Part shown: positions 34,774 through 43,782 of the stretch, in pieces
Position numbering within the stretch: position 1 is the first letter of the stretch
Layout: every line of letters starts with the position of its first letter
NCBI GenBank assembly: GCA_965223085.1
Contig: OZ244981.1
Coordinates: 992,001-1,056,000 of the forward strand
Reading direction: 5' to 3'
Length of the DNA stretch: 64,000 nucleotides
Source: CBDCVO01 sp965223085
GTDB lineage: Bacteria; Pseudomonadota; Gammaproteobacteria; Ga0077536
Program-made: the position numbers and the translations under genes
Notes under the pieces: model-generated
Database searches by the model: none
The model's input: the letters and a program-made list of their open reading frames with translations, nothing else
Told to the model about the DNA's origin: nothing

Positions 34774-35414
34774 TTTTCCCGTCGCTGGCGCAATCGTTCT
34801 ACACGTGCGGCCAGGCGAGCGGTAGCAGCCGCTAAATCGCGGTTTTCTGTCGCTAATTCCGCGAGCTCCTCGGGGTGCGGAACGAGCTTGAGTTCATAAG
34901 TAAAGTATTCCGCAAGATCGTCTTCCAGACTCTCTTGGGTCGTGCCTGCCCACTGTCCCGCACCGCCAACTAAGCGCCCGAGTTGACGCGCCGGAAAGTC
35001 GCCGATTTGGCGCGCAACGAGTTCTTCCCAGTCGATTTCGAGATCACGAAAAACACCCTGCAACATCTGCACAGTATGCAAGTCACCCTGAATTTCTACT
35101 TTCGGACTAATTGCCGTACCCCGATCGCCTCGAACACGCAACATATCAAACAAGTCCTTGGCGCTCCCGCGAACGCGGATCGCTGGCATGTCTTCGCAGT
35201 GCGTCGCCAGTACGATGCGATCACGATCGACACTGATGAAAAACGTAGAGGGCTTCGGATCGACTTCGATAGCGAACGTGCGACCATCGAGCTCGCGGAG
35301 GCGGGTCAAGGCCTGCTCGTCACTCGCTAGCACTTGGTTGATCATTTTCTCTAGAGCACGCAAGTGCCATTCCGGGGACTGGAAAAGCCGTCGCTTGGTC
35401 ATCTTCTCGCGCAT
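34770..35414 (-). CDS. ubiJ: Ubiquinone biosynthesis accessory factor UbiJ (SCP2 domain)
   Basis: 214 residues. The SCP2-like lipid-binding domain spans about 25-130 (LTRLRELDGRTFAIEV, RIVLATHCEDMPAIRVRG, VEIQGDLHTVQMLQGVF). A C-terminal amphipathic region (LAELATENRDLAAATARLAA) can form a coiled coil. UbiJ binds ubiquinone intermediates and, with UbiK, organises the soluble Ubi complex. I use the first ATG at 35414, three bases after the ubiE stop; an ATG at 35402 is also possible. Overlaps ubiB by ATGA. Position between ubiE and ubiB is diagnostic. Confidence 0.93.
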   Translation of the reverse strand: MREKMTKRRLFQSPEWHLRALEKMINQVLASDEQALTRLRELDGRTFAIEVDPKPSTFFISVDRDRIVLATHCEDMPAIRVRGSAKDLFDMLRVRGDRGTAISPKVEIQGDLHTVQMLQGVFRDLEIDWEELVARQIGDFPARQLGRLVGGAGQWAGTTQESLEDDLAEYFTYELKLVPHPEELAELATENRDLAAATARLAARVERLRQRREK

Positions 35415-35417
35415 AAT

Positions 35418-36182
35418 TTACAAACGCACACCGCGGTGCAGCGCCACGATGCCGGCGTGCAAATTGTTGTATCGAACCCGCTCGAATCCTGCGCTACGCA
35501 TCATTTCCGCAAGATGCTGTTGATCTGGATGCATCCGGATCGATTCTGCCAGATAGCGGTAACTTGCCTCATCGCGCGCCACGATGCGACCCAAACGCGG
35601 CAATATCTTAAATGAATAACTATCGTACATGCGTGCTAATAGCGCTTGTTTAACGTGTGAAAATTCCAATACGAAAGCTTCTCGACCAGGCCGCAAGATA
35701 CGATACATTTCCTGCAAGGCGGCGTTTTTGTCTGTCACGTTGCGCAAACCGAAAGCGATCGTAACGAGATCAAATGACTGCTCGGGAAACGGAAGCGTCT
35801 CGGCGCTTGCCCGCACCCAGGAAACGTTGCGACATACACCGACATCAAGAAGACGATCGCGTCCCACTTCAATCATGTCGCGGTTGATATCGAGGGCGAC
35901 AACCTCACCTGTCTCACCCACCGCACGGGCATGTAAACGCACAAGGTCACCGGAACCGGCCGCAAGATCCAAGACACGATAGCCACGACGAGGTGCGGCG
36001 ATGAACAATGCGAAACGTTTCCAGACTCGATGCAAGCCCAACGACATCAAGTCGTTCATTAAATCGTAGCGACTCGCCACGGACCCAAATACCGCTTCGA
36101 CACGACGCGTTTTTTCGTCCACAGAGACGGATTCGAAACCGAAATCAGTTTGCGAAGCTGGCGGTGGTTTCTGCTCTGTCAT
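35418..36182 (-). CDS. ubiE: UbiE C-methyltransferase (ubiquinone/menaquinone)
   Basis: 254 residues of the UbiE/COQ5 class I SAM methyltransferase family. SAM-binding motif I is VLDLAAGSGDLVRLHARAVG, motif II covers VVALDINRDMIEVGRDRL, and the diagnostic UbiE segments are FDLVTIAFGLRNVTDKNAAL and REAFVLEFSHV. It methylates the C5 position of the octaprenyl benzoquinol ring, and demethylmenaquinone where present. The N-terminus (FGSVASRYDLMNDLMSLGLH) matches the family start. Coupled to DUF971 by an ATGA overlap at 36179-36182. Confidence 0.96.
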   Translation of the reverse strand: MTEQKPPPASQTDFGFESVSVDEKTRRVEAVFGSVASRYDLMNDLMSLGLHRVWKRFALFIAAPRRGYRVLDLAAGSGDLVRLHARAVGETGEVVALDINRDMIEVGRDRLLDVGVCRNVSWVRASAETLPFPEQSFDLVTIAFGLRNVTDKNAALQEMYRILRPGREAFVLEFSHVKQALLARMYDSYSFKILPRLGRIVARDEASYRYLAESIRMHPDQQHLAEMMRSAGFERVRYNNLHAGIVALHRGVRL

Positions 36183-36556
36183 GAATTTCCCGACTTCGAA
36201 GCATCACGCTCGTGGCCAGCGCGCGCTAAGGCCTCGAGATAGTTGCTCCAATTCACGTCTTGGTTGCGCCCAAGTTGATGGAGGTAATCCCACGTATAGA
36301 TCCCCGAACTGTGTCCATCGTCGAAAACCAAGCGCACGGCATAGTGTCCGACCGACTCCACTTCCGTAATGCAAACATCTTCCTTGCCGACTTGCAGAAC
36401 GCCATCCTCAGGCCCGTGTCCGCGCACCTCTGCCGAGGGTGAGTAGACTCGCAAGTATTCACAGGGTAGTCGAAATCTGCTGCAATTTTCGAAACTAACT
36501 TCGAGTATTTTCGATCGCTGATGCAGCACGATATCCGTGGGAACGTACGTGGTCAT
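36179..36556 (-). CDS. DUF971 domain protein
   Basis: About 125 residues. DUF971 is related to the N-terminal domain of gamma-butyrobetaine hydroxylase-like proteins (LEVSFENCSRFRLPCEYLRVYSPS, VGHYAVRLVFDDGHSSGIYTWDYL); it binds zinc in some structures but its role is not settled. The ATG at 36556 starts 5 bases after the hslU stop; a TTG at 36583 would overlap it. The gene is a standard member of the hslVU-ubiE neighbourhood in gammaproteobacteria. Confidence 0.88.
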   Translation of the reverse strand: MTTYVPTDIVLHQRSKILEVSFENCSRFRLPCEYLRVYSPSAEVRGHGPEDGVLQVGKEDVCITEVESVGHYAVRLVFDDGHSSGIYTWDYLHQLGRNQDVNWSNYLEALARAGHERDASKSGNS

Positions 36557-36561
36557 GGTGG

Positions 36562-37887
36562 TTAGAGTATGTAGCGCGCCCAATCGTCGTCTTTGCTTAA
36601 CTCACCAATATGTTGATCGACGTACGCCGCATCGATGACAACGCTCTGCCCAGCTTGATCGGGTGCAGTAAACAGCAGCGCTTCGAGCAGGCGCTCCATA
36701 ACGGTGTGTAGTCGACGCGCACCGATATTCTCACTACGCTCGTTGACGCTATGTGCTATTTGCGCGATGCGTGTCACACCATCGTGGGTAAATTCTATAT
36801 TTAGTTCCTCGGTAGCGAGCAAGGCGTGATATTGCTCTGTTAGCGAAGCGTTGGGTTCGGTCAAAATCCGCACAAAGTCGTCGACACCGAGCGGATCGAG
36901 TTCAACCCGATTTGGCAAACGGCCCTGCAATTCCGGTATTAAATCCGATGGCTTCGAGAGGTGAAACGCGCCCGAGGCGATAAATAAAATATGATCCGTC
37001 TCGACCATGCCGTATTTCGTTGACACGGTGCAACCTTCGACCAGCGGTAGTAAATCCCGCTGCACCCCCTCGCGCGAAACATCCGGTCCGCTAGTCTCAG
37101 AACGACTGGCGATTTTATCTAGCTCATCTAAGAATACAATCCCGTTTTGTTCCACGTTCTCTAGCGCACGGGCGCGAAGATCGTCTTCGTTGATGAGCTT
37201 TGCCGCTTCTTCTTCGGTAAGCAACTTCATCGCCCGGCTGACTTGCACGCGACGCGTGCGTTTGCGGTTACCGCCCATGCTCTGGAACATGTTCTGCAAC
37301 TGATTCGTCATTTCTTCCATGCCGGGTGGCGCCATAATTTCGACGCCTATGGCCGCTTGGCTGAGCTCGATTTCAATTTCCTTATCGTTCAATTTGCCTT
37401 CTCGCAACATTTTGCGGAAACGTTGTCGGGTAGAGCTTTCTTCCTCCTCGGTCTTATCGCCAAAGGTTCGTGGTGGCGGCAGCAATACGTTCAAAACGCG
37501 CTCCTCGGCGGCGTCTTCGGCTTGCGAGCGCACTTCATCCATCGCGGCGGTGCGCATCAGGTTGACACCCGTATCAGCGAGATCTCGAATGATCGACTCC
37601 ACATCCCGCCCCACATAGCCGACTTCTGTGAACTTTGTCGCTTCTATTTTAATGAAAGGCGCGCCCGCGAGTTTCGCGAGGCGGCGGGCGATTTCTGTCT
37701 TACCAACACCGGTCGGGCCGATCATCAAAATATTTTTCGGGGTGATCTCGTGACGGAGTTCTGGCTCAACTTGGGCACGTCGCCAGCGGTTACGCAGCGC
37801 AATGGCAACAGCGCGCTTGGCCGCATCCTGCCCTACGATATGTTGGTCTAACTGCGCGACGATTTCTTGGGGCGTGAGGTTCATCAT
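36562..37887 (-). CDS. hslU: ATP-dependent protease ATPase subunit HslU
   Basis: 441 residues, standard length. AAA+ ATPase that unfolds substrates for HslV. Walker A is MIGPTGVGKTEIARRLA (about 52-68), the intermediate domain runs to about 230, Walker B is IVFLDELDKIA, and sensor/Arg-finger segments are RLPNRVELDPLG and NIGARRLHTVMERLLE. The pore-side GYVG motif is in TEVGYVGRDVESIIRDL. The C-terminus (WARYIL) is the conserved tail that docks into HslV. Separated from hslV by 23 bases. Confidence 0.97.
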   Translation of the reverse strand: MMNLTPQEIVAQLDQHIVGQDAAKRAVAIALRNRWRRAQVEPELRHEITPKNILMIGPTGVGKTEIARRLAKLAGAPFIKIEATKFTEVGYVGRDVESIIRDLADTGVNLMRTAAMDEVRSQAEDAAEERVLNVLLPPPRTFGDKTEEEESSTRQRFRKMLREGKLNDKEIEIELSQAAIGVEIMAPPGMEEMTNQLQNMFQSMGGNRKRTRRVQVSRAMKLLTEEEAAKLINEDDLRARALENVEQNGIVFLDELDKIASRSETSGPDVSREGVQRDLLPLVEGCTVSTKYGMVETDHILFIASGAFHLSKPSDLIPELQGRLPNRVELDPLGVDDFVRILTEPNASLTEQYHALLATEELNIEFTHDGVTRIAQIAHSVNERSENIGARRLHTVMERLLEALLFTAPDQAGQSVVIDAAYVDQHIGELSKDDDWARYIL

Positions 37888-37910
37888 CAGGGATCGCTAT
37901 TGACCAAACG

Positions 37911-38453
37911 TCAGTACTGCAGCTCCTCAAGCACGATATTGCTATTCGTGTAAACACAGATATCTGCGGCGATCGCGAGCCCTTTGCGCACGATGTTTGC
38001 AGCATCTAGCTCGGTATTCTCGACCAGCGCGCGTGCCGCTGCGCGCGCGTAAGGACCGCCGGAACCGATCGCCATGATCGAATCTTCGGGTTCGATGACA
38101 TCGCCGTTACCCGAAATGATTAGCGACGCGGTATGATCGGCAACCGCCAGGAGTGCCTCGAGTCGACGCAGCAAGCGATCGGTACGCCAATCTTTTGCGA
38201 GTTCAACCGCGGCCCGTAACAAAATTCCTTGGTGTTTTTCGAGTTTTCCTTCGAAACGTTCGAATAAAGTAAATGCATCTGCCGTACCGCCAGCAAACCC
38301 GGCAATGACTTTGTCTTGATAAAGCCGGCGTACCTTACGGGCATTGCCTTTCAACACCGTGTCGCCCATCGACACCTGGCCATCGCCGCCGATCACAATG
38401 TGGCCTTCGCGTCGCACGGCAAGAACGGTGGTCGCGTGCATGCTTGCATTCAT
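37911..38453 (-). CDS. hslV: ATP-dependent protease proteolytic subunit HslV
   Basis: About 180 residues. Thr-nucleophile peptidase of the HslUV complex. The active Thr is in MHATTVLAVRREGHIVIGGD, so maturation must remove a short propeptide (MNASMHA or MHA) to expose it, unlike E. coli HslV where only Met is removed. Other signatures are GDTVLKGNARKVRRLYQDKV, GFAGGTADAFTLFERFE and DSIMAIGSGGPYA. Starts at 38468 (ATG), 38453 (ATG) and 38441 (ATG) are all possible with no clear ribosome site; I chose the middle one. It lies 69 bases after xerC. Confidence 0.94.
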   Translation of the reverse strand: MNASMHATTVLAVRREGHIVIGGDGQVSMGDTVLKGNARKVRRLYQDKVIAGFAGGTADAFTLFERFEGKLEKHQGILLRAAVELAKDWRTDRLLRRLEALLAVADHTASLIISGNGDVIEPEDSIMAIGSGGPYARAAARALVENTELDAANIVRKGLAIAADICVYTNSNIVLEELQY

Positions 38454-38521
38454 AGTTGGGGTAGGCATCGACTCGAGCAATTGTACACCATCGTCTGCGG
38501 CGTAACGCCTACGACGGAAAC

Positions 38522-39418
38522 TTACTTCCGCCGTCGAGCCCGCGGATGCGCTTTATCGTAGATTTTTGCCAAGTGCTGATAGTCTAAGTGAGTATACACC
38601 TGTGTGGTCGAAATATTGCTGTGCCCGAGCAGCTCTTGCACCGCACGTAAATCACCCGACGACTCCAACAAGTGCGACGCAAATGAATGACGCAGCATAT
38701 GGGGATGAACATGCATCGAGGATCCGTGTTTTAGCGCCCAACGTTGGAGACGTTGTTGGACCAGGCGCGTCGACAAACGACGCCCGTGGTGGCCTACGAA
38801 AAGTGCAGTTTCGTCGTTTGCAGCGAGTTCCCCGCGCACATCTAACCACGCCCCGATGGCGGTAAGCGCCCGGCGACCAATAGGTAGCCGACGTTCTTTG
38901 CATCCTTTACCCAACACCGTTAACTCGTGATTTTCAAGCTCCAGGGCGTCTAAAGTGATACCGACGAGTTCCGCGACGCGCAGCCCGCAGGAGTAAGTCA
39001 ATTCCCACATCGCCAAGTCACGTATTTCCAGTGCCGATGTCGGCGTTACATCAAGCAGGCGTTGTGTCTCGTCGACCGGTACTACTTTCGGCAAACGGTT
39101 ATCACGTCGCGGAGCACGAACGCCACGCGCAGGGTTGACCTCAATGTGACCGTGCGCACGTAAGTAGTCGAAATAGCGGCGCAGCGCTGCCAAGCTGCGC
39201 GCAATGCTGCTCGCGGCACGCCCTTTACAATGCAATGCGGCGGCGAAATACCGGACACTGTGTTGGTCGACGCGTTGCGGCGTTGCTGTATCGCTCTCTG
39301 CCAAGCAATAGGCACGAAACGCTACTAAGTCCCGTCGATAAGCGGCGCTAGTGTGTCGAGAATTCGAGCCCAAACTCGCGATGAAACCACCGATGTTCCA
39401 AGGATCGCACGCGGTCAT
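38522..39418 (-). CDS. xerC: Tyrosine recombinase XerC
   Basis: About 298 residues. Tyrosine recombinase that, with XerD, resolves chromosome dimers at dif. The N-terminal SAM-like core-binding domain covers about 1-100 (HTSAAYRRDLVAFRAYC). Catalytic residues: Arg in YSCGLRVAELVGI, Lys in VLGKGCKERRLPIG, His-x-x-Arg in HPHMLRHSFASHLLESSGDL, the later His in LLGHSNISTTQVY and the Tyr at the end of that segment. The ATG at 39418 overlaps the DUF484 stop as ATGA and is preferred over a longer frame to 39448. Position after dapF-DUF484 separates XerC from XerD. Confidence 0.95.
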   Translation of the reverse strand: MTACDPWNIGGFIASLGSNSRHTSAAYRRDLVAFRAYCLAESDTATPQRVDQHSVRYFAAALHCKGRAASSIARSLAALRRYFDYLRAHGHIEVNPARGVRAPRRDNRLPKVVPVDETQRLLDVTPTSALEIRDLAMWELTYSCGLRVAELVGITLDALELENHELTVLGKGCKERRLPIGRRALTAIGAWLDVRGELAANDETALFVGHHGRRLSTRLVQQRLQRWALKHGSSMHVHPHMLRHSFASHLLESSGDLRAVQELLGHSNISTTQVYTHLDYQHLAKIYDKAHPRARRRK

Positions 39419-40137
39419 GAGTGTTTCATCGACGGTTTCTTCACCCACGGATCGAGCACTAAGCTAGTAACATCGGCGAGATACGACAAAAACTCAGTAC
39501 CCATATTCGGGTCGAAGCGCTTAACGTCTACGCTCAAGATCGCGAGCAACCCGGTCCAGTTCTTCGCGCTCAAGGGCAACACTACTGCGGAGCCAGCAAA
39601 AGATTCCCCGCCGAGCAAAACCTGCTGCTGGGCTTCGGTTAGGCGACCACAATAGGCAGACGCCTTTAGCTGATCCCCAAAAATCGCTTTGCCGGGTGAC
39701 GCTGCACCGACAAATTGTGGGAATTCTTCGCTGCAGACATAACTCGTCTCCGCAAAAATCCGCACGCAAATGCGGTCTGCTTGAAACGCTTCGCGTAGCC
39801 GTGTCTCTAGTGTTGACACGATCGCGCGTGGGCCAGCAGTTTCCATCAGCTCCAGCACTAATTGATGTATGCGCGAGATGAGTTGATCATTTTGCCGCGC
39901 ATTCGCGAGTAGATCGTCAAAACGTCGCTGCAAGCGCTGATTTTCTTCGCGCAAAGCTTGTACTTGTCGTTCGAGCAGCGACGCCGTACCCGCACCATGG
40001 GGGATCAAAAGCTCCGTCAACAAGGGTTTATTTTGTGAAAAAAAATCCGGGTGGCGTTTGAGATATTCCACCACGTCCCGATCACGCGTTGCGGTCGTGG
40101 CACTTCTGTTCATCGCGGACTGATTATCAAAATTCAC
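39415..40137 (-). CDS. DUF484 family protein
   Basis: About 240 residues. The N-terminal VVEYLKRHPDFFSQNKPLLT is the hallmark of DUF484, followed by a coiled coil (RQVQALREENQRLQRRFDDL) and a GAF-like domain (about 110-235; DRICVRIFAE, GSAVVLPLSAKNWTGLLAIL). Function is unknown; it is always found with xerC. I chose the GTG at 40137, which overlaps the dapF stop as GTGA and has a GAGGGGGA ribosome site inside dapF; an ATG at 40113 is the alternative and lacks one. Confidence 0.87.
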   Translation of the reverse strand: MNFDNQSAMNRSATTATRDRDVVEYLKRHPDFFSQNKPLLTELLIPHGAGTASLLERQVQALREENQRLQRRFDDLLANARQNDQLISRIHQLVLELMETAGPRAIVSTLETRLREAFQADRICVRIFAETSYVCSEEFPQFVGAASPGKAIFGDQLKASAYCGRLTEAQQQVLLGGESFAGSAVVLPLSAKNWTGLLAILSVDVKRFDPNMGTEFLSYLADVTSLVLDPWVKKPSMKHS

Positions 40138-40961
40138 AGTATTATTTCCCCCTCGAACACGCGCATAGCGGGTCCGGTCATATAAAGCGTGTTTTCTGCA
40201 TCGCCTGACCATTCTATAAGCAGATTTCCGCCGCGCAAACTAACCTCGACGCGCGGCGCGAGCACGTCCCACAAGCGCCCCACGGCAACGGCAGCGCACG
40301 CTGCCGTGCCACATGCTAGGGTCTCACCAACGCCACGTTCAAAAACACGCAGCTTAATCGCATCACTGCGTGTCACCTCCATAAAGCCGACGTTCACCGC
40401 GGCAGGGAACAGCGCATGCGACTGCAGCATCGCACCGAGCTCGGCGACCGGTGCCGACTCCACATCGTCGACCTGAAATACGGCATGTGGGTTACCCATA
40501 GAAACCGCACCAAATACTTTTTCTTGGCCATCGATGCTCAAGCTATAGCGGCGCGCCTGGGGTGCTGACAACGGCACGCTGGCAACATCGAATACGGGAC
40601 GACCCATATCTGCCCGGATATTCCCGTCTGCCTGGAGGTGCAGAACCGACTGCGCCGCGTCGATTTCGATCCTGACCGTACCACACGATTCGCCGCTTTC
40701 CTCAGCAAGATAACGCGCCACGCAACGAGCGCCATTGCCGCAATGCTCTGCTGGTGTGCCATCGGCATTAAAAACCCGCATACGGGCGAGCGCGCCACCC
40801 CGAGAAGGCTCCAAGACCAACACTTGGTCGCAACCGATCCCAAAACGGCGATCAGCCAGTCTACGAATAACGTCGCGACCAAGCTCACAGCGGTGCACGC
40901 GCCGATCGAGTACGACGAAATCGTTACCGAGCCCTTGCATTTTGGTGAATTTGCATCGCAT
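40134..40961 (-). CDS. dapF: Diaminopimelate epimerase
   Basis: 275 residues, normal length. Converts LL- to meso-diaminopimelate, the precursor of lysine and peptidoglycan. The two-Cys cofactor-independent racemase site is intact: one Cys in EHCGNGARCVARYL and the other in ETLACGTAACAAVAVG. The N-terminus KMQGLGNDFVVLDRRV and substrate loop GNPHAVFQVDDV are typical. It leads into DUF484 and xerC by overlaps, so lysine/cell wall precursor synthesis is co-transcribed with dimer resolution, as in other gammaproteobacteria. Confidence 0.97.
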   Translation of the reverse strand: MRCKFTKMQGLGNDFVVLDRRVHRCELGRDVIRRLADRRFGIGCDQVLVLEPSRGGALARMRVFNADGTPAEHCGNGARCVARYLAEESGESCGTVRIEIDAAQSVLHLQADGNIRADMGRPVFDVASVPLSAPQARRYSLSIDGQEKVFGAVSMGNPHAVFQVDDVESAPVAELGAMLQSHALFPAAVNVGFMEVTRSDAIKLRVFERGVGETLACGTAACAAVAVGRLWDVLAPRVEVSLRGGNLLIEWSGDAENTLYMTGPAMRVFEGEIIL

Positions 40962-40972
40962 CGTTTACCGCC

Positions 40973-41890
40973 CTAATACTTAGCGCTCACGGCATAGCCG
41001 CGTCGTTCTAACTCGGCGAGCACGCCAGTATCTCCCGGCAAATGCAAAGCCCCTACGGCGACAAAATCCCCGCCACGCACAAAACGCTTTTCCATGCGGT
41101 CGACCATACGTTGATTGCGTTGAATCAACAACGCATCGCTCAAACGTTCCTGCAGCTCCGATTCGTAGCGCGCGGCGAGCCGTGCCATGCTAGCAAGATC
41201 ACGCTGTTGATAGAGTTCGATTACCCGTTCGATATCCGCTTGAAACAAGTCGTAGTTGCAGACAATCTCCGCTAACATTTGCACTTGCTCGGTGTCGCTG
41301 AAGGACTCGAAGATCGCGGTCTGTTCTGCCAGCGTCTCCAAGCCATGCACCGGTATGCTCGCTTGCTGTGCAAGTGACAATAACTGCATATCCAAAGGCA
41401 AGGTGGTCTGTTGCGGGGGCAGACTCAAGGTCGTGAACGCCGCCCACGCCTTGAGACGACTCGCGTCGTTCTCATTCAAACCGTAACGCGCTAACAACTC
41501 GCGTGTACGTGCAAAGAGCTCCGGATCGGCGAGCGCCGCAATGGCGTGGTTTTTATCCGTATACATTACCGCAGCCATCTCGAGCAAAGTCGCGATATCG
41601 AGCACGACCTCCATCGTAAATGTGCGACTCTCGCGCAAAGTCGCCAAAACAGGTTCTGGAACGTCCGCGACCCGCGAGTCCGCCAGATGAATTGTTCCAA
41701 ACAGGTGAGACACCGCGCCACTTGGAGCACGCACTTCCCATAGCAAGCCGCGACCGTAAACGATGTTCGCAGCGCCTTGCGGCTCCTGCACCGTCAAGAT
41801 CGGACATTCAAACGCCTCACTGACCGGCACGCTCACGAGCAAGGCAACAACAAGCAAATAAGGGTAATAGCGGTTCATCGCTACGATCAT
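40973..41890 (-). CDS. TraB/GumN family protein (exported)
   Basis: 305 residues with a signal peptide (YYPYLLVVALLVSVPVSEAFE). The TraB/GumN domain starts at VRAPSGAVSHLFGTIHLADSR, a GTIH metal-type motif, and ends with FVAVGALHLPGDTGVLAELERRG, where the second conserved GALHL lies. Homologues are proposed metalloproteases of the Tiki type, or are linked to polysaccharide or plasmid functions. The ATG at 41890 overlaps the nagZ stop as ATGA, hinting at a joint role in the envelope; a second ATG at 41878 is possible. Confidence 0.86.
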   Translation of the reverse strand: MIVAMNRYYPYLLVVALLVSVPVSEAFECPILTVQEPQGAANIVYGRGLLWEVRAPSGAVSHLFGTIHLADSRVADVPEPVLATLRESRTFTMEVVLDIATLLEMAAVMYTDKNHAIAALADPELFARTRELLARYGLNENDASRLKAWAAFTTLSLPPQQTTLPLDMQLLSLAQQASIPVHGLETLAEQTAIFESFSDTEQVQMLAEIVCNYDLFQADIERVIELYQQRDLASMARLAARYESELQERLSDALLIQRNQRMVDRMEKRFVRGGDFVAVGALHLPGDTGVLAELERRGYAVSAKY

Positions 41891-42951
41891 GCGGGTGTGT
41901 CGTCACCTAAAGCAAGTCGCGGTGTCGCAGTCAACTGGGCCACCGCGGCGTGGGCGGCCCGCCAACGCTCATCGCTTTGCAGTTCATGACGCGCGCCACC
42001 CGCGCCGCGACCGTGCAAGCGCATCAATCGCACCTGACGCAAAGGCGTGGCGGTGAGCGAGAGGCCATCAACGATCGCCGTCGCGGCAGCGCGATCGTTG
42101 CACACGAGACAGGCATCACAACCGGCAGCGAGCGCACGTTCGGCGCGCGCTAAGGGCGCGGTGTCGCTTAGGGTTGCACCCACCATGCTCAAATCGTCGC
42201 TGAAAATCGCTCCTTGAAAACCGCAACCGCTACGCAAGATCTCACCTAACCATACCGAAGAGTAACCGACGGGGAGCTCGTCGACTTTGGGATACAGGAT
42301 ATGTGCTGGCATCAGCGCTTCGATCCCCGCATCGATCATGACCCGGAACGGCACTAAATCGTGAGTTTCGATGTCGGCATAGTCGCGCTCATCGCGGGGT
42401 AGTTCGCAATGCGAATCAGCGCTCACCAAGCCGTGACCGGGGAAATGCTTGCCCACCGCTGCCATACCAGCGCCACGCATACCACGAGAATACGCCTGCG
42501 CAAGTTGCGCGACGACGACAGGTTCCGGATCAAACGCGCGGTCGTTAATGACACGGCTGCGCTCGTCGTAGAGATCGAGCACCGGCGCAAAACTAAAATC
42601 GACGCCGCAGGCGCGTAGTTCCGCTGCCATTAACCAACCGCATTGCCCCGCCAAATGGACAGCTTCGCGCGCATTATTCGCATAAATCTCGCCGAGCGCA
42701 CGAGCCACCGGGAGCTCCGTAAAGCCGGCGCGAAAGCGTTGCACACGACCACCTTCGTGGTCGACGCCGATCAACAGACGTGGTTGTCGCAGGGCGTGTA
42801 TTTCGGCACACAAGGCCGCCAACTGCTCCGGCTCGGCGTAATTACGCGCGAACAGGATAACCCCACCCACGACGGGATGGCCGAGCAAATCTTTTTCATC
42901 CGCACTTAAGCGCTCGCCATCCAAATCCAAGATCAGCGGTCCAAGTGCCAT
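41887..42951 (-). CDS. nagZ: Beta-N-acetylhexosaminidase NagZ
   Basis: About 354 residues. GH3 enzyme removing GlcNAc from 1,6-anhydro-MurNAc peptides during cytosolic murein recycling. Signatures: LIGVDHEGGRVQRFR, AVGKHFPGHGLVSADSHCEL with the His-Asp/Glu general acid region, and the nucleophile Asp in GAIFSDDLSMVGA. It has no signal peptide, as expected. ATG at 42951 is chosen over a TTG at 42969. It lies 27 bases after the ABC permease pair and 4-base-overlaps the TraB-like gene. Confidence 0.95.
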   Translation of the reverse strand: MALGPLILDLDGERLSADEKDLLGHPVVGGVILFARNYAEPEQLAALCAEIHALRQPRLLIGVDHEGGRVQRFRAGFTELPVARALGEIYANNAREAVHLAGQCGWLMAAELRACGVDFSFAPVLDLYDERSRVINDRAFDPEPVVVAQLAQAYSRGMRGAGMAAVGKHFPGHGLVSADSHCELPRDERDYADIETHDLVPFRVMIDAGIEALMPAHILYPKVDELPVGYSSVWLGEILRSGCGFQGAIFSDDLSMVGATLSDTAPLARAERALAAGCDACLVCNDRAAATAIVDGLSLTATPLRQVRLMRLHGRGAGGARHELQSDERWRAAHAAVAQLTATPRLALGDDTPA

Positions 42952-42978
42952 CGCGAGGTCCGTCCTCAATGATTCGCA

Positions 42979-43782
42979 TCACGCGTCACTGGCCATTACG
43001 TTCCAACGATCGCGCAGGCGGTCACCTAGAATGTTGACCGAGACTACCAAGGATAGCAATGCTAAACCTGGGCCGATCAACATATGCGGAGCGACCAACA
43101 TATATTGCGTCGCATCCTTAATCATACTACCCCACGACGGGGTCGGTGGTTGTGCGCCTAAGCCCAAAAAAGACAAACCGGCTTCGGCGATAACCACTCC
43201 CGCGATCGCAAACGTCGCTTCGACCACTAACGGCGCTACGAGCAGAGGTAGCACGTGCCGCCACAAAATGCGATACGGACGTGTTCCTAGCGCGCGCGCA
43301 ACTTCGACGTGGTCTAGCGTGCGAATACTCAAAGTCTGCGCGCGCGCGAGGCGCGCGAACCCAACCCAGCTCATAACCGCGAGCGCGATAACGACATTGC
43401 TCAGTCCCGGGCCGAGCACGCTCGAAAGTGCAATCGCCAACAAAATGCCGGGAAATGCCATGAACGTATCCATGATGCGTAGGAGCGACAGGTCCAACCA
43501 ACCGCCGCTCCACGCCGCAATCAGGCCAATCGCGGTGCCGACACACGCAGCGATCGCAACGACGCCGAATGCCACCGTGCAGGATGTAGCCGCGCCGGCA
43601 ATGACCCGCTGGGCAATTGGGCGTCCGAGGGCATCGTAACCGAACCACGCATCAAGCGAAGGTAGGTCGAACATGCGTTCGAGCACGATCCCCGGCTGTG
43701 CTTGCCAATGGAGCAAACCCCAGAGTGCGGCGAGCAGCCACCCCACCAGGACCAAACCGCTGCATCGCGCCTCCCAAGTCAT
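42979..43782 (-). CDS. Peptide/nickel-type ABC transporter permease (DppC/OppC-like)
   Basis: About 267 residues with six hydrophobic segments. The BPD-type permease domain runs from about 70 to 265; the EAA loop that contacts the ATPase is ALGTRPYRILWRHVLPLLVA. N-terminal GRPIAQRVIAGAATSCTVAF and C-terminal LSFLGLGAQPPTPSWGSMIK are typical of DppC/OppC. The ATG at 43782 overlaps the upstream permease stop as ATGA, so the two are made together. The substrate is likely an oligopeptide or similar; no ATPase gene is nearby. Confidence 0.92.
   Translation of the reverse strand: MTWEARCSGLVLVGWLLAALWGLLHWQAQPGIVLERMFDLPSLDAWFGYDALGRPIAQRVIAGAATSCTVAFGVVAIAACVGTAIGLIAAWSGGWLDLSLLRIMDTFMAFPGILLAIALSSVLGPGLSNVVIALAVMSWVGFARLARAQTLSIRTLDHVEVARALGTRPYRILWRHVLPLLVAPLVVEATFAIAGVVIAEAGLSFLGLGAQPPTPSWGSMIKDATQYMLVAPHMLIGPGLALLSLVVSVNILGDRLRDRWNVMASDA

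Noticed and set aside
37243..37851. 202-codon plus-strand ORF across hslU
   Set aside because: Antisense to the conserved hslU gene; composition typical of shadow ORFs in GC-rich DNA.
43031..43639. 202-codon plus-strand ORF across the ABC permease
   Set aside because: Antisense shadow of the permease; Thr/Ala/Pro-rich without motifs.
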